From assembly GCF_002443255.2 (NCBI RefSeq), contig NW_019211459.1, positions 1-64,000 on the forward strand: DNA of 64,000 bases, given 5' to 3'. Shown here one piece after another: positions 62,451-64,000 of the stretch. The DNA comes from Varroa destructor (lineage: Eukaryota; Arthropoda; Arachnida; Mesostigmata; Varroidae). The notes below the pieces were generated by a model. The model had not been told where the DNA came from and did not search any database. It was given only the letters and a program-made list of their open reading frames with translations. The translations under genes and the position numbers were made by a program. Each line of letters opens with the position of its first letter. The stretch's first letter is position 1.

Positions 62451-64000
62451 CTGACAAATCAAAATCTCGTGAAACAGAACTGGCATTTGGTTCCGAATGA
62501 ATACTTGCGAAAAGGCTGGGAAAACATCTGTTAGATATACATTGGGATACACTCTTAAAAGCAATCCACGGAGAAAAATCCCAATTTAGATGCCCCGCTA
62601 TGTGCATAGGCCGTATTTTTCTTTTCTCACATACTGTTTCATTTTTTGACGTAAGTCTGTACACTTGCCTCGGTGGTTAAGCTTTTCGTGTCCAAATCTG
62701 TAGTGAATATACGTAATTTCGAGATGCCCATGACCTCTGGCATCTATCTAACTAGCGATCGTCTAGCGGCGTTTGGTGAACTATTTTGATGTTATCGAAA
62801 GTGGTTAGCTTTTCAGCCGTCCCACACGTCCAACGTCAACCAATTTGATAAGGTCAAGTTAAAATTTAGCTTCTTAATAACAATAGGAGTAATAATAAAC
62901 AGTATCATCGTATCAACGGAGTCCTCGTAAAGGGTATCATCAATTTGCGCAGGCATGTTGCCTTTCAAACACAAAAACGTAGTAATAGTTCAATATTAAT
63001 TTTTTCGATTTTGCAAAAACATTAATATCAATGCACGCAAGGCTTGGGACAAATAATAACTGAGCGTCCAACGATAATACACGTACAATTCTATCAATGG
63101 AATATTTTTGGCAAGTACCGCCATTTCATATTGAGGTGTTTTTTTTTAAACTTTTATAACTTTTCAAGTAAATTTTGCGTACTTGAATAATCGGAAGTTA
63201 GTAGAGAGCATCTCCAATTTTCGCACTATAATCCAAACGCTATAGCTTTAACTAGGAGAAGGGGAACAAGTGTAAGCTAAAAGACTAAAACAGGACAATA
63301 CGCATCTTGATGTACGAGAAAAAAATCAAGATTGATATTGAGAGCCAAAACATTTGTAGTCAAAATGTCTTTCCCTAGCGTCTGAGAAACCGTTATTTCT
63401 AATCCAAGTTCATTATCAGCTTCAATTCTGAGCGTTAATGATGCTTAAAATCACTGTGAGATTTATTCGCAAATTGACACGGTCTAGACCTTATGTAATG
63501 TTGCAAGCTACCGACTGTGCTTCTTTTTAATAACTTTCTAGTCTGTTGGTTAGATAATAAAAATTTATGGAAGTATTGATCGCAATAGACGTCCTATTTC
63601 ATCAATTATATATATATATATATATGTATATGTCTGATTTTCTGTACATCATATGCTTTGCGCATGTTTCGGTCTTGTACTTTTGTCTTTAGAACTTATG
63701 ACGTAAAACGATATCTCGCTGTTTGGATTTCGCTGTTGGAGCCCCAGCTCTGAATACTACAATGTACTATAATCAGTCGGTTAACAAACCCGCTGATTAC
63801 ATCTGGTATTGCGATATCAATATTTTATTAGAAGAAATTATTTTTTGTACATTCGAATTTTTCAGGTTGTTTTCGATTCTTTGTGTGTTTTCTGCTGCGA
63901 GCCAGGTATCTGATTGAATGCCTAGTGTGAAGCTCGGGACTTCTACGTATAAGAATACATATGAGTAGCAAATTTTCTTGAAGAAAATTCACTAAATGGG

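Larger units (their letters stand above)
58571..64000. other. Intergenic stretch with hairpins
   Basis: A 130-codon frame at 58663-59055 starts at GTG (open a few codons further) with FYRRALELDIRLHDHF and a charged helical character. It may be retrotransposon 3' sequence or an exon, and no domain was recognised. After that only short frames occur. Two hairpins and a short tandem duplication are listed separately. A (TA)n tract lies at 63606-63625. Confidence 0.45.

Overview
The window is eukaryotic nuclear DNA. No dense gene array or operon is present. There are microsatellites of many unit types, short candidate exons with GT/AG borders, a decayed Helitron, a decayed non-LTR retrotransposon and tRNA-derived SINE-like fragments. 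An arthropod fits best, and a mite or tick is a guess from general character only. No single gene fixes the species. One assembly gap of exactly 100 N lies at 51233-51332 between two runs of C.

Layout. Positions 1 to about 18460 form a microsatellite-rich block with (TA)n, (CAA/CAG)n, (GAT)n, (GAC)n, (GA)n and (GATA)n tracts, short GC-rich islands and almost no open frames. Two candidate coding exons lie in it, both on the minus strand. One is a possible first exon with a YY1-like start context at 9704-9796. The other is a multi-pass membrane protein exon at 12116-12562. From about 18460 the texture changes to ordinary non-repetitive sequence with worn transposons. A Helitron corpse occupies about 21736-23405. 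Two smaller islands of the first texture recur at about 32300-34050 and 37700-39100. These carry the best promoter-like or 5' exon-like features: signal-peptide-like reading frames followed by consensus splice donors, a 36-residue transmembrane microprotein frame, and an RFX X-box-like palindrome.

From 39 kb to the end the sequence is mostly intergenic. It holds a possible terminal exon at 41790-42119, SINE-like pieces at about 40.9, 43.7 and 54.7 kb, and the one long intact frame of the window, a 479-codon Gln-rich protein at 48211-49650 on the minus strand. A non-LTR reverse transcriptase remnant lies at 58301-58570. Three perfect or near-perfect hairpins lie between 57.9 and 62.5 kb.

Most long frames elsewhere are chance, repeat-driven, or start at a non-ATG codon. 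Candidate exons rest on open frame, splice-site and composition evidence only, because no transcript or homology search was available. The transposon calls rest on several collinear family motifs and are the firmest identifications here.
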